The notes below the pieces were generated by a model. It saw only the letters and a list, made by a program, of their open reading frames with translations. It was not told the origin of the DNA and did no database searches. Shown here piece after piece: positions 38,797-46,836 of a stretch of 64,000 bases of DNA. The translations under genes were made by a program, and so were the position numbers. Position 1 is the stretch's first letter, and every line of letters begins with the position of its first letter. This stretch comes from Gluconobacter japonicus (GTDB lineage: Bacteria > Pseudomonadota > Alphaproteobacteria > Acetobacterales > Acetobacteraceae): positions 100,909 to 164,908 of the forward strand of contig NZ_BEWO01000007.1 of assembly GCF_002723975.1 (NCBI RefSeq), written 5' to 3'.

Positions 38797-39491
38797 GCCT
38801 GCCGCCAAGTCTGGGTAATGCGGTCAACAGTTGGTTGATTGCTTTTCCGGCACTGTTCTCGATCATCAATCCGCTTGGCGCCTCTTTGATTTTTGCTCAG
38901 GCCACACAAGGTCGGACGCGGAAAGAAGTCATCGAGCTAGCGCGGCTTGTGGCTCTTAACTCGCTTGCGATCCTTCTTGTCTCCATCTGGTTCGGAAGCT
39001 GGATTCTCAGCTTTTTCGGCATCAGCATGAACGCGCTGCGGATAACGGGTGGGCTGGTGGTGGCCTCTCGTGCCTGGGTCATGTTGCAGCAGCCGGAAAC
39101 AAGTGAGGCCCGTAAAGAGAAGCAGGCTTTGCAGGGTGGCCGGACTGTCGCTGCGCCTGATTTGAAAGAGCGTGCGTTCTTCCCGTTGGCCATGCCCTTT
39201 ACGGTGGGGCCGGGAAGTATTTCAGTCGCGATTGCCCTGAGTTCGTCCTGCCCGCCGCATATGCCGGTGCCGGATTATTTTATGGGTGTCTCTGCGGCCG
39301 CAACAGCTATGGGCATTGTTGTCGCCGTAGCTTACGCCTACGCGGAACGCATTGTTTCCATGCTAGGCGTGACAGGCGCGCGGATTGTCAGCCGTCTGGC
39401 GGCGCTTATCCTTCTGGCTATCGGCATCCAGATCCTGATTTCCGGTGTCCAGGGTTTTCTGGTCGATACCCTACGGCTTGCTCATCACTGA
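38793..39491 (+). CDS. MarC family integral membrane protein
   Basis: 232-residue protein with six predicted helices and the MarC/UPF0056 pattern FSIINPLGASLIF near residue 22 and ISMNALRITGGL near residue 75. The second half repeats the pattern with FFPLAMPFTVGPGSISVAI. MarC proteins were once linked to multiple antibiotic resistance, but their role is unclear. It overlaps the MprF-like gene by 4 bases and the opposite-strand uracil-DNA glycosylase-family gene by 74 bases. Confidence 0.9.
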   Translation: MSLPPSLGNAVNSWLIAFPALFSIINPLGASLIFAQATQGRTRKEVIELARLVALNSLAILLVSIWFGSWILSFFGISMNALRITGGLVVASRAWVMLQQPETSEARKEKQALQGGRTVAAPDLKERAFFPLAMPFTVGPGSISVAIALSSSCPPHMPVPDYFMGVSAAATAMGIVVAVAYAYAERIVSMLGVTGARIVSRLAALILLAIGIQILISGVQGFLVDTLRLAHH

Positions 39492-40089
39492 GAGCCAAAA
39501 TGGTCTGCACCTTTTCGCGAAGGGCAGGAATGACCTCTTCCTGAAACCAGGGTGCTTTCTTTTCCCATACCCCTGTTCTCCATGAGGGATGGGGCAGGGG
39601 AAAGTAATTGTTGGGTAGATAATCCCGAAAATTCCTGACCCGTTCTGTGACCGAGCCTTTTCCTAAAACATGATGTTGTGAGTAGCTGCCGACCAAAAGG
39701 GTAAGTTGCAAAGCTGGCATTAGGGAGAGGACCCGATTTCGCCAGATTGGCGCACATTCCGGGCGTGGCGGGCAATCCCCGCCTTTGGGGAGGCGTCCGG
39801 GGTAGCAAAGGCCCATTGGGAGAATGGCAACGTCCCGTGTGTCGTAAAAGACATCTTCCGTCAGGCCAAGCCACTGTCTCAGCCGAACGCCTGACGGGTC
39901 CATGAAAGACGTATTCTTGAAATGGGCCTTCGTCCCCGGCGCCTGACTGGCGATCAGCAGTCGCGATGTTGCAGAGACATGGATAAGAGGTCTCGCGCCG
40001 AGCGGAAGATGATTTTCGCAGATGCGGCAGGCACGGACCTCCTGAACCAGAGCAGTCAATCGGTCTTGTGTAGTGGGATTGGAAATCAT
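39418..40089 (-). CDS. uracil-DNA glycosylase family protein
   Basis: 223-residue protein with the UDG-superfamily layout: LLIASQAPGTKAH (motif 1, water-activating loop), MDPSGVRLRQWLGL and FPLPHPSWR (motif 2 with HPS). An N-terminal CRICENH pair could be half of an iron-sulphur site, but a full four-cysteine set is not evident. It is not the UNG type. The base excised is unknown. Its 3' end runs 74 bases into marC on the opposite strand; its start overlaps thpR by 4 bases. Confidence 0.85.
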   Translation of the reverse strand: MISNPTTQDRLTALVQEVRACRICENHLPLGARPLIHVSATSRLLIASQAPGTKAHFKNTSFMDPSGVRLRQWLGLTEDVFYDTRDVAILPMGLCYPGRLPKGGDCPPRPECAPIWRNRVLSLMPALQLTLLVGSYSQHHVLGKGSVTERVRNFRDYLPNNYFPLPHPSWRTGVWEKKAPWFQEEVIPALREKVQTILALSDEQAVGYRPENPGHRKSGSGCR

Positions 40090-40649
40090 TCATCCTCAGG
40101 AAGAAGTGGCATGTCGGGGTGCCAGGCATATTCGGCGCGGGCAACATAGACATGCTGATCGTACCCACGCAGACTTTCAAAAAGTGTAACGTGGTGAACG
40201 GGCATTGGCTCACTTCTGAAAAGATTATGTCTTTGAACCCATCGAGCCGCATCGGCACGTTGTGTCGTCGCGAGGTGGCCGAGGGTTATGTGAGGTTGAA
40301 AGCGTCGCTTGGCCGGCGGGCAGCCTGCCTTGCGAAGAACGCTTTCAACCTGCGTCTGAAGTGTATTTAGAGCTTCAGATCGTTCGATACCGATGACCAG
40401 GCTGTCAGCCGTCATTCCTTCCCGGAGATCTGCTCCTTGAAATGAGACGTCAAACGGTTTCCAGGCCAGCCTGGAAAGGGCGAGATCAATCTCGTCCATG
40501 ACATAGCGATCTGTAATTTCGCCGATAAAGCGCAAGGTTAAATGATAGTTCTCGGACGGAACCCACTGCACACCAGGCAATGATCCTCTGAGAAGAGCGA
40601 GCGCTTCGCGCTGGGCGGGGGAGAGGTCGAGTGCGACAAAAAGTCTCAA
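40086..40649 (-). CDS. thpR: RNA 2',3'-cyclic phosphodiesterase
   Basis: Member of the 2H phosphoesterase superfamily, opening 2',3'-cyclic phosphate at RNA ends. Both catalytic HxTx motifs are present: HLTLRFIGE near residue 41 and HITLGHL near residue 126. Length 187 is normal. It is the upstream partner of the UDG-family gene, with a 4-base overlap. Confidence 0.93.
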   Translation of the reverse strand: MRLFVALDLSPAQREALALLRGSLPGVQWVPSENYHLTLRFIGEITDRYVMDEIDLALSRLAWKPFDVSFQGADLREGMTADSLVIGIERSEALNTLQTQVESVLRKAGCPPAKRRFQPHITLGHLATTQRADAARWVQRHNLFRSEPMPVHHVTLFESLRGYDQHVYVARAEYAWHPDMPLLPEDE

Positions 40650-40798
40650 GAGGCTCGTTTCCCGGACAAATAGAACACAGATATGAAGGGTCTTCTTGAC
40701 CGTGCAGTGAAAAGCCCCACATTCAGGGAAAGTACGGGCGAGCTTGCAAGGTTCGTCAAGCGCCCTTTTTGAAAGGGCCTTTTACTGGAAAAGGTATC

Positions 40799-41569
40799 AT
40801 GGCTTTCAATTCCAATTTCGGCAGGGTCGGTACGCAGGCAGGGGTCGGCAATCTTGATGCCGGTCTTCGTTCCTATATGTGCCGCGTCTTCAACTGGATG
40901 GCGATCGGCCTCGTCGTAACGGGGCTTGTTGCTTATGGCGTCGCAGAAACATCTTTGCGGGCGCTTTTCTTCCATCTGGCAGAAACGCCTAATGGCGCAT
41001 TCGTTCTGCGGCCGACCTTTCTTGGTGGTGTCGCAATTTTTGCCCCCCTGGCTTTCGTGATGGTGCTGTCCTTCGGGATCAATCGCCTTTCACGGTCTGC
41101 TGTTCAGGCGATCTTCCTGCTGTTCAGCGCAGCGATGGGCGCAAGCATGTCCAGCCTGCTGTTGAGCTATACGGGCGTTTCGGTGGCCAGAACGTTCTTT
41201 ATCAGTGCTGTCATGTTCGGCGGAATGGCGCTGTGGGGATACACGACAGGAGCGAACCTTCTTCGACTCGGTTCCTTCCTGTTCATGGGCCTGATTGGCA
41301 TCATGATTGCGATGGTTGTGAACATCTTCCTGCATAGCGCACCGCTGGCTATGCTTGTTTCTCTAATCGGTGTGGCTCTTTTTACTGGCCTCGCAGCCTA
41401 TGATACGCAGCGCATCAAGATTAACTACCAGCAATATATGTCTTTTGCGTCGCAGGATGATATTGGAAAGCTTAGTATTTACGATGCGCTTTCCATGTAT
41501 CTCAATTTCGTGAACCTGTTTCAGTTTCTTATTCAGTTCACAGGCGTCCGTTCCAGTAATAGCGACTGA
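40799..41569 (+). CDS. Bax inhibitor-1/YccA family membrane protein
   Basis: 256-residue inner-membrane protein with seven hydrophobic helices, the family YDTQRIK segment near residue 205 and the final helix with FVNLFQFLIQF. Bacterial members act as pH-sensitive calcium leak channels or as modulators of FtsH; the role here is unknown. The ATG at 40799 has an AAAAGG site 4 bases upstream; a 10-codon longer frame opens at 40769. Confidence 0.93.
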   Translation: MAFNSNFGRVGTQAGVGNLDAGLRSYMCRVFNWMAIGLVVTGLVAYGVAETSLRALFFHLAETPNGAFVLRPTFLGGVAIFAPLAFVMVLSFGINRLSRSAVQAIFLLFSAAMGASMSSLLLSYTGVSVARTFFISAVMFGGMALWGYTTGANLLRLGSFLFMGLIGIMIAMVVNIFLHSAPLAMLVSLIGVALFTGLAAYDTQRIKINYQQYMSFASQDDIGKLSIYDALSMYLNFVNLFQFLIQFTGVRSSNSD

Positions 41570-42035
41570 TATTACCTTTCAACTATTTTTGATGTTTCTG
41601 GGGGAGTGGCAGTCAATGTCGCTCCCTTTCTTGTTTTTGGACTAAAAAGGTCTTGAATTATTTTCGACTTATTCGAATTGGTTTACATTAAAAAACTGTA
41701 ATTTTCAGACTTAATAAAAGTCGTAATTAGATCAAATGTGGCGAAAAACAGCCATTTATAGGGTTGCCGGGGATATGCCCTATTCCTCACGAAATCCGTG
41801 ATAAGCCTTGTCTTCCGGTCGATTCAGGCAGAAAAAACCTGAGGAACCGGGACAGTCGTGTCCCATGCTGAATGAATTTCAGGATCGGATCTTTGATCCG
41901 GTTCCTGACGTCAGGATACGAACGAGAAAGGCAGCAGACTATGGCAGCGTTCGGCAGCTCTGATGCGGCCCTTATCGTGTCAAACCGTTTCCCGGCGAAT
42001 ACTCCATGCCGGAACGGATGATGAAAGCAGGACCG
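41570..42035 (+). promoter_or_regulatory. 466-bp intergenic region with the structured cyo leader
   Basis: The first 180 bases are AT-rich (41640-41760) and probably carry the cyo promoter, though I cannot fix it. From 41838 to 41915 there are nested inverted repeats: CCTG/CAGG, AGGAACCGG (41842-41850) with CCGGTTCCT (41898-41906), GGGACA-GTCG-TGTCCC (41849-41864), CTGAA/TTCAG (41868-41882) and CGGATC-TTT-GATCCG (41886-41900). The outer stem competes with the last hairpin. A 26-codon frame (41941-42021) overlaps the start region of cyoA. Confidence 0.5.
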
Positions 42036-42956
42036 ATGAAAAAACTCTGGCGATATCTCCCAGCGTTGCCGGCGCTGATGCTATCGGGTTGCACGGTTGA
42101 TCTGCTTCAGCCGCGCGGTCCGATTGCAGAAATGAACCGCGACGTCATGGTGGCTGAATTTGCCATCATGATGGCGATTGTGGTTCCGACCTGTATCGCA
42201 ACGCTTTACTTTGCTTGGAAGTATCGTGCTTCCAATACCCAGGCCGAATATCTGCCGACCTGGGATCACTCAACGAAAATCGAATGGTTTGTGTGGGGTA
42301 TTCCGACCCTGATCATCGTCGCTCTCGGCGCAATCAGCTGGTACAGCACCCACGCCTACGACCCGTACCGCCCCCTTCAGACGGCTGACAACGTCAAGCC
42401 ACTGAATGTTCAGGTGGTCTCTCTCGACTGGAAATGGCTGTTCATCTATCCGGATCTGGGGATCGCGACGATCAACCAGCTGGATGTTCCGACGAATACG
42501 CCGCTGAACTTCCAGATCACTTCTGACACTGTCATGACGTCGTTCTTCATCCCGCGTCTGGGATCGATGATCTACTCCATGCCGGGTCAGCAGACGCAGC
42601 TGCATCTTCTTGCAGCTGAGTCCGGTGATTATCTGGGTGAAGCCTCCCAGTTCAGTGGTCGCGGTTTCTCTGACATGAAGTTCCGTACCCTTGCCATGGC
42701 ACCTGAAGAATTCAGCGCCTGGGTTGAGAAGGTGAAGAGCGGCAGCGAAAACCTCGATGACACGACCTATCCGAAATATGCCGCCCCGCAGGAAGCTGCG
42801 CCGGTGCAGTATTTCGCGCATGTCCAGCCAGACCTCTTCGACGGCATCGTCGCCAAGTACAACAATGGCATGATGGTTGAGAAGACGACGGGCAAGGTCA
42901 TGCATATGCAGTCCGCTTCCAGCGCTGCACCGTCCGACACTGGCATGAAGGAATAA
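42036..42956 (+). CDS. cyoA: cytochrome bo3/ba-type ubiquinol oxidase subunit II
   Basis: Membrane subunit with a periplasmic cupredoxin domain that lacks the CuA ligands in quinol oxidases. The ATG at 42036 follows an AGGA site and gives a lipoprotein signal ending in LSGC; two helices follow, then the beta-domain with [11 protein letters not shown] and [14 protein letters not shown]. 306 residues. It heads cyoABCD, spaced 7 bases from cyoB. In-frame ATGs exist upstream at 42006, 42018 and 42021. Confidence 0.96.
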   Translation: MKKLWRYLPALPALMLSGCTVDLLQPRGPIAEMNRDVMVAEFAIMMAIVVPTCIATLYFAWKYRASNTQAEYLPTWDHSTKIEWFVWGIPTLIIVALGAISWYSTHAYDPYRPLQTADNVKPLNVQVVSLDWKWLFIYPDLGIATINQLDVPTNTPLNFQITSDTVMTSFFIPRLGSMIYSMPGQQTQLHLLAAESGDYLGEASQFSGRGFSDMKFRTLAMAPEEFSAWVEKVKSGSENLDDTTYPKYAAPQEAAPVQYFAHVQPDLFDGIVAKYNNGMMVEKTTGKVMHMQSASSAAPSDTGMKE

Positions 42957-42963
42957 CCGACAG

Positions 42964-44952
42964 ATGCTCGGAAAACTCTCCCTTTCAGCCATACCCTTTG
43001 ATGTGCCGATCCTGGTCGGTACATTTCTGGCTGTGGCTGTCATCGGCCTTGCCGTGCTGGGTGCCGTTACTTATTTCGGTAAGTGGGGTTACCTATGGCG
43101 CGAATGGTTGACGACAGTCGATCACAAGCGTCTTGCCGTGATGTATATCATCCTGGCAATTGTCATGCTGTTCCGTGGTTTCGCGGACGCCATCATGATG
43201 CGTACCCAGCTTGCGCTGGCCTATGCCGGTAACCCCGGTTACCTTCCGCCACACCACTACGACCAGATCTTCTCCGCTCACGGCACGATCATGATTTTCT
43301 TCATGGCCATGGCGTTCATGACGGGGCTGCTCAACCTGGTGGTGCCTCTCCAGATCGGTGCGCGCGACGTTGCGTTCCCGTTTCTGAACTCGCTCAGCTT
43401 CTACATGACGCTGGTCGGCGCCCTTCTGATCAATATCTCGCTGTTCATCGGTGAGTTTGCTCAGTGCGGCTGGCTGGTTTACCCGCCACTGTCCGAAATG
43501 CAGTTCAGCCCGGGCGTTGGCGTTGATTACTACATCTGGGCCGTTCAGATCTCCGGTGTTGGTACGCTTCTGACGGGTGTGAACTTCTTCACGACCATCG
43601 TGAAGATGCGCGCTCCTGGCATGGGCTGGATGCAGATGCCGGTCTTTACCTGGACTGCGTTCTGCACGACCGTTCTGATCATGGCTTCGTTCCCGGTTCT
43701 GACCGTGACGCTGGCTCTGCTCAGCCTCGACCGTTACCTTGGCATGCACTTCTTCACGAACGATGCCGGCGGTAACGTCATGCTGTATCTGAGCATGATC
43801 TGGACCTGGGGCCATCCGGAAGTTTACATTCTGGTCATCCCGGCTTTCGGCGTGTTCTCTGAAGTTACCTCAACTTTCTCCCGCAAGCCGCTCTTCGGCT
43901 ACAACACGATGGTTTACGCTACGTGCTCCATTATGGTGCTGTCGTTCGTCGTGTGGGTGCATCACTTCTTCACCATGGGCGCAGGCGCCAACGTCAATAC
44001 CTTCTTCGGTATCATGACGATGGTCATTGCAGTCCCGACTGGCGTGAAGATCTTCAACTGGCTGTTCACCATGTATAAGGGGCGTGTTGAATTCACGGCT
44101 CCGATGTACTGGACGATCGGCTTCATGATCACCTTCTCCATCGGTGGTATGACAGGTGTCATGCTGGCTATGCCGGCTGCTGACTGGATCCTTCACAACT
44201 CCCTGTTCCTGATCGCCCACTTCCATAACGTCATCATCGGCGGTGTGTACTTTGGTTACATTGCAGGTATGGGCTTCTGGTTCCCGAAAGCTTTCGGTTT
44301 CAAGCTGAATGAAGCCTGGGGTAAGCGCGCGTTCTGGTGCTGGTTTATTGGCTTCTATCTGGCCTTTGTTCCGCTCTACATCCTCGGCCTCGAGGGCATG
44401 ACGCGTCGTATGAACCACTATAACAACCCGGACTGGTATCCGTGGATGCTGGTTGCAGAAGCTGGTGCGATCGTGATCGCTCTGGGTATCGTCTGCCAGC
44501 TCACGCAGCTTTACGTCTCTATCCGCGATCGTAACCTGCCGGAAAACCTGGATCTGACGGGCGATCCGTGGGGTGGCCGTACGCTGGAGTGGTCCATTTC
44601 CTCTCCGCCCCCGGCTTATAACTTCGCAGTGATCCCGGACATCCATGGTCTGGACACGTTCCACACCGAAAAGCAGCTTGGCCGTCGTGCACATAACAAG
44701 CCGCTGGCTCCGATCCACATGCCGAAGAATACGGCTGCGGGTGCCATCATCGGTGCATTCTCGTTCATCCTCGGCTTTGGTGCCATCTGGTACATCTGGT
44801 GGATGGCAGGTCTTGGCCTGATCGGTATTGCCGTTACGATGATCATGCGCAGTGCAAACCGCGATGTCGATTACTACGTCCCTGTCAGCGAAATCGAGCA
44901 CAACGAGGAAATTTATTCCCGTCGTATCGCCGCTGCGCAGGCAGCAGAGTAA
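42964..44952 (+). CDS. cyoB: ubiquinol oxidase subunit I
   Basis: Catalytic, proton-pumping subunit that binds the low-spin haem and the haem-CuB site. It includes [26 protein letters not shown] (CuB histidine and the cross-linked tyrosine), VHHFFTMG, and HFHNVIIGG. Length 662 matches E. coli CyoB (663). Haem types cannot be deduced: acetic acid bacteria use bo3 or ba variants in this oxidase. It is followed by cyoC after 15 bases. Confidence 0.98.
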   Translation: MLGKLSLSAIPFDVPILVGTFLAVAVIGLAVLGAVTYFGKWGYLWREWLTTVDHKRLAVMYIILAIVMLFRGFADAIMMRTQLALAYAGNPGYLPPHHYDQIFSAHGTIMIFFMAMAFMTGLLNLVVPLQIGARDVAFPFLNSLSFYMTLVGALLINISLFIGEFAQCGWLVYPPLSEMQFSPGVGVDYYIWAVQISGVGTLLTGVNFFTTIVKMRAPGMGWMQMPVFTWTAFCTTVLIMASFPVLTVTLALLSLDRYLGMHFFTNDAGGNVMLYLSMIWTWGHPEVYILVIPAFGVFSEVTSTFSRKPLFGYNTMVYATCSIMVLSFVVWVHHFFTMGAGANVNTFFGIMTMVIAVPTGVKIFNWLFTMYKGRVEFTAPMYWTIGFMITFSIGGMTGVMLAMPAADWILHNSLFLIAHFHNVIIGGVYFGYIAGMGFWFPKAFGFKLNEAWGKRAFWCWFIGFYLAFVPLYILGLEGMTRRMNHYNNPDWYPWMLVAEAGAIVIALGIVCQLTQLYVSIRDRNLPENLDLTGDPWGGRTLEWSISSPPPAYNFAVIPDIHGLDTFHTEKQLGRRAHNKPLAPIHMPKNTAAGAIIGAFSFILGFGAIWYIWWMAGLGLIGIAVTMIMRSANRDVDYYVPVSEIEHNEEIYSRRIAAAQAAE

Positions 44953-44967
44953 GGGGGGGCATAGTTA

Positions 44968-45588
44968 ATGGCTCACGAAGCAACCATGTCGCCTTTGGCA
45001 CACGCTGACGACCACGGTCACGATCATCATCACGAGACGCCGAATGTTTTCGGCTTCTGGCTCTACCTGATGACGGACTGCATTCTGTTCGGTTCGATCT
45101 TTGCTGCGTTCGCAGTCCTCCGGAACCAGTTTGCCGGGGGGCCTTCGGGCAAGGAACTGTTCGACCTGACGAATGTGGGGATCGAAACGGCAATCCTGCT
45201 GTTCTCGTCCATCACCTATGGCTTTGCCTCGATCAATGCGATGGCAAAGAACAAGACCATGGTGCTGGTCTGGCTGGCCATCACGTTCGTGCTGGGTCTG
45301 TCCTTCGTTGGTCTTGAAGTGAGCGAGTTCTCACACATGATCGCTGAAGGTAACGGTCCTGACCGTTCTGCATTCCTTTCCGCGTTCTTTACGCTGGTTG
45401 GAACGCACGGTCTGCACGTCACCTGTGGTCTGATCTGGATGGCAGTTCTGATGGTCCAGATGATGGGCCCGCAGGATCTGTCCCAGCGGATGATGGACAA
45501 GCTGACCTGCCTCAGCCTGTTCTGGCACTTTCTGGACATCGTCTGGATCTGTGTTTTCTCCTTCGTCTATCTCGCAGGTGTGATGTAA
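44968..45588 (+). CDS. cyoC: ubiquinol oxidase subunit III
   Basis: Five-helix membrane subunit of 206 residues that stabilises subunit I. The N-terminus is rich in histidine ([12 protein letters not shown]), then [21 protein letters not shown] and the [13 protein letters not shown] helix typical of subunit III. Its stop overlaps the cyoD start by one base. Confidence 0.97.
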   Translation: MAHEATMSPLAHADDHGHDHHHETPNVFGFWLYLMTDCILFGSIFAAFAVLRNQFAGGPSGKELFDLTNVGIETAILLFSSITYGFASINAMAKNKTMVLVWLAITFVLGLSFVGLEVSEFSHMIAEGNGPDRSAFLSAFFTLVGTHGLHVTCGLIWMAVLMVQMMGPQDLSQRMMDKLTCLSLFWHFLDIVWICVFSFVYLAGVM

Positions 45589-45917
45589 TGGCCCAGGCAC
45601 ATACAACCCACGATGGTAGCCACGGCTCCTATCAGTCCTACATCATCGGGTTCGTTCTTGCGGTCGTTCTGACTGTTGCGTCTTTCGCAGCAGTCATGAC
45701 CCACGCACTTGCTCCCGGGATGGCACTGGCCGCTCTTGGTGTGCTGGCGGTCGTTCAGATCGTTGTGCATCTGGTGTTCTTCCTGCACCTGAACACCAGC
45801 CGCGAGCAGAGCTGGAACCTGATGTGCTTCATCTTCGCAGCAGCATCAGTGGTCATCATTATCGGTGGTACGCTGTTCATCATGCATGACACGGCCATCA
45901 ACATGATGTCCCGCTAA
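45588..45917 (+). CDS. cyoD: ubiquinol oxidase subunit IV
   Basis: 109-residue three-helix assembly subunit with YIIGFVLAVVLTVASF and the HLVFFLHLN segment. It is the last gene of the operon; no cyoE (haem O synthase) follows, as is usual in acetic acid bacteria. A strong terminator lies 21 bases downstream. Confidence 0.96.
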   Translation: MAQAHTTHDGSHGSYQSYIIGFVLAVVLTVASFAAVMTHALAPGMALAALGVLAVVQIVVHLVFFLHLNTSREQSWNLMCFIFAAASVVIIIGGTLFIMHDTAINMMSR

Positions 45918-45937
45918 GATCCTTTACGGATCAAAGC

Positions 45938-45975
45938 TAAAAAAACCGGCAGGAGAAATCCTGCCGGTTTTTTTG
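45938..45975 (+). terminator. Rho-independent terminator of cyoABCD
   Basis: A-run, ACCGGCAGGA / TCCTGCCGGT stem with a GAAA-like loop, T-run of seven. Confidence 0.9.
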
Positions 45976-46064
45976 TGCCTGCCTGTCTTGTGATGAATCC
46001 GCTGTTCAGCCCAAGAACAGGGGGCAGATTTCAGGCGGCTGGTCAGACGTGTCTGAGGGATCTC

Positions 46065-46098
46065 ATAAAAAAAGCCCGGCACAGTGTGCCGGGCTTTG
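46065..46098 (-). terminator. Rho-independent terminator of fdxA
   Basis: On the minus strand, AAAGCCCGGCAC and GTGCCGGGCTTT arms end in a T-run; it lies 23 bases downstream of the fdxA stop codon. Confidence 0.88.
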
Positions 46099-46120
46099 AG
46101 CCTTCCGGTGAGAGGAGGGT

Positions 46121-46453
46121 TCAGTCCTTGTGAGGTGCCTCAGAAAGCATGGCTGCCTTGCCGGGCTTGTCTTTCCATTCTTCCGCATCGGCCGGCTGTT
46201 CACCCTTGCGGGTAATGTTCGGCCACTGGGCTGCGAATTTGGAGTTGATCTCAATCCATGGGGTGGCGCGGTTGTCGCTGTCTGGAAAAATTGCTTCAGC
46301 CGGGCACTCAGGTTCGCACACGCCGCAGTCAATGCATTCGTCCGGGTTGATGACGAGGAAATTCTCTCCGGCATAGAAGCAGTCTACGGGGCAAACTTCC
46401 ACGCAGTCCATGAACTTGCACTTGATGCAGTTTTCCGTGACCACATAGCTCAT
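46121..46453 (-). CDS. fdxA: 7Fe ferredoxin FdxA
   Basis: Small soluble electron carrier of 110 residues. The N-terminal half has [18 protein letters not shown], where the motif supports a 3Fe-4S cluster plus one cysteine of the 4Fe-4S cluster, and [12 protein letters not shown] completes the second site. The C-terminal extension of about 45 residues is typical for the FdxA group in alphaproteobacteria. It stands alone with its own terminator, following the S4/SUV3 pair on the same strand. Confidence 0.96.
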   Translation of the reverse strand: MSYVVTENCIKCKFMDCVEVCPVDCFYAGENFLVINPDECIDCGVCEPECPAEAIFPDSDNRATPWIEINSKFAAQWPNITRKGEQPADAEEWKDKPGKAAMLSEAPHKD

Positions 46454-46531
46454 TGGTGTCTCCGATCCTCATTCGGGCCCGGCTGTGTGGCCCATTTTTC
46501 AATTGTGCGGGATGATATGCGAAGGATTGGC

Positions 46532-46828
46532 CTAGGAAGCAAGCTTCTTAGGCTCTTCTTTAATGATCTCGTATAGCAGGGATGCTTCTTTCGCGGGGCC
46601 GCGACGTTCCCCAAGGTCCAGAATACGCCAGACCCGCACGTCTTCACCAGGGCTCGCGGGGGGAAGCGTCAGCACATCTCCCACACGAAGTTTGGCATGA
46701 GGCTTGCTGGTTGGTTGCCGGTTTACGCGAATACGCCCCTTACTGACGATCGCTGCGCAAAGAGGGCGCGTTTTGGCGAGCCGGGCATAATAGAGCCACT
46801 GGTCCAGGCGCTGATAGTCATCACTCAT
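46532..46828 (-). CDS. S4 RNA-binding domain protein (Hsp15-like)
   Basis: 98-residue protein with an S4 domain (RLDQWLYYARLAKTRPLCAAI and GRIRVNRQPTSKP) and a basic C-terminal tail. E. coli Hsp15 rescues stalled 50S subunits carrying peptidyl-tRNA; the same role is plausible. The ATG at 46828 (MSDDYQRLDQW) is preferred over 46840. It directly follows the SUV3-like helicase gene on the same strand, an arrangement common in alphaproteobacteria. Confidence 0.9.
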   Translation of the reverse strand: MSDDYQRLDQWLYYARLAKTRPLCAAIVSKGRIRVNRQPTSKPHAKLRVGDVLTLPPASPGEDVRVWRILDLGERRGPAKEASLLYEIIKEEPKKLAS

Positions 46829-46836
46829 GGGGTAGA

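Noticed and set aside
43870..44901. Long frame antisense to cyoB
   Set aside because: Composition mirrors the highly biased cyoB codons; low-complexity polar translation with no domain.
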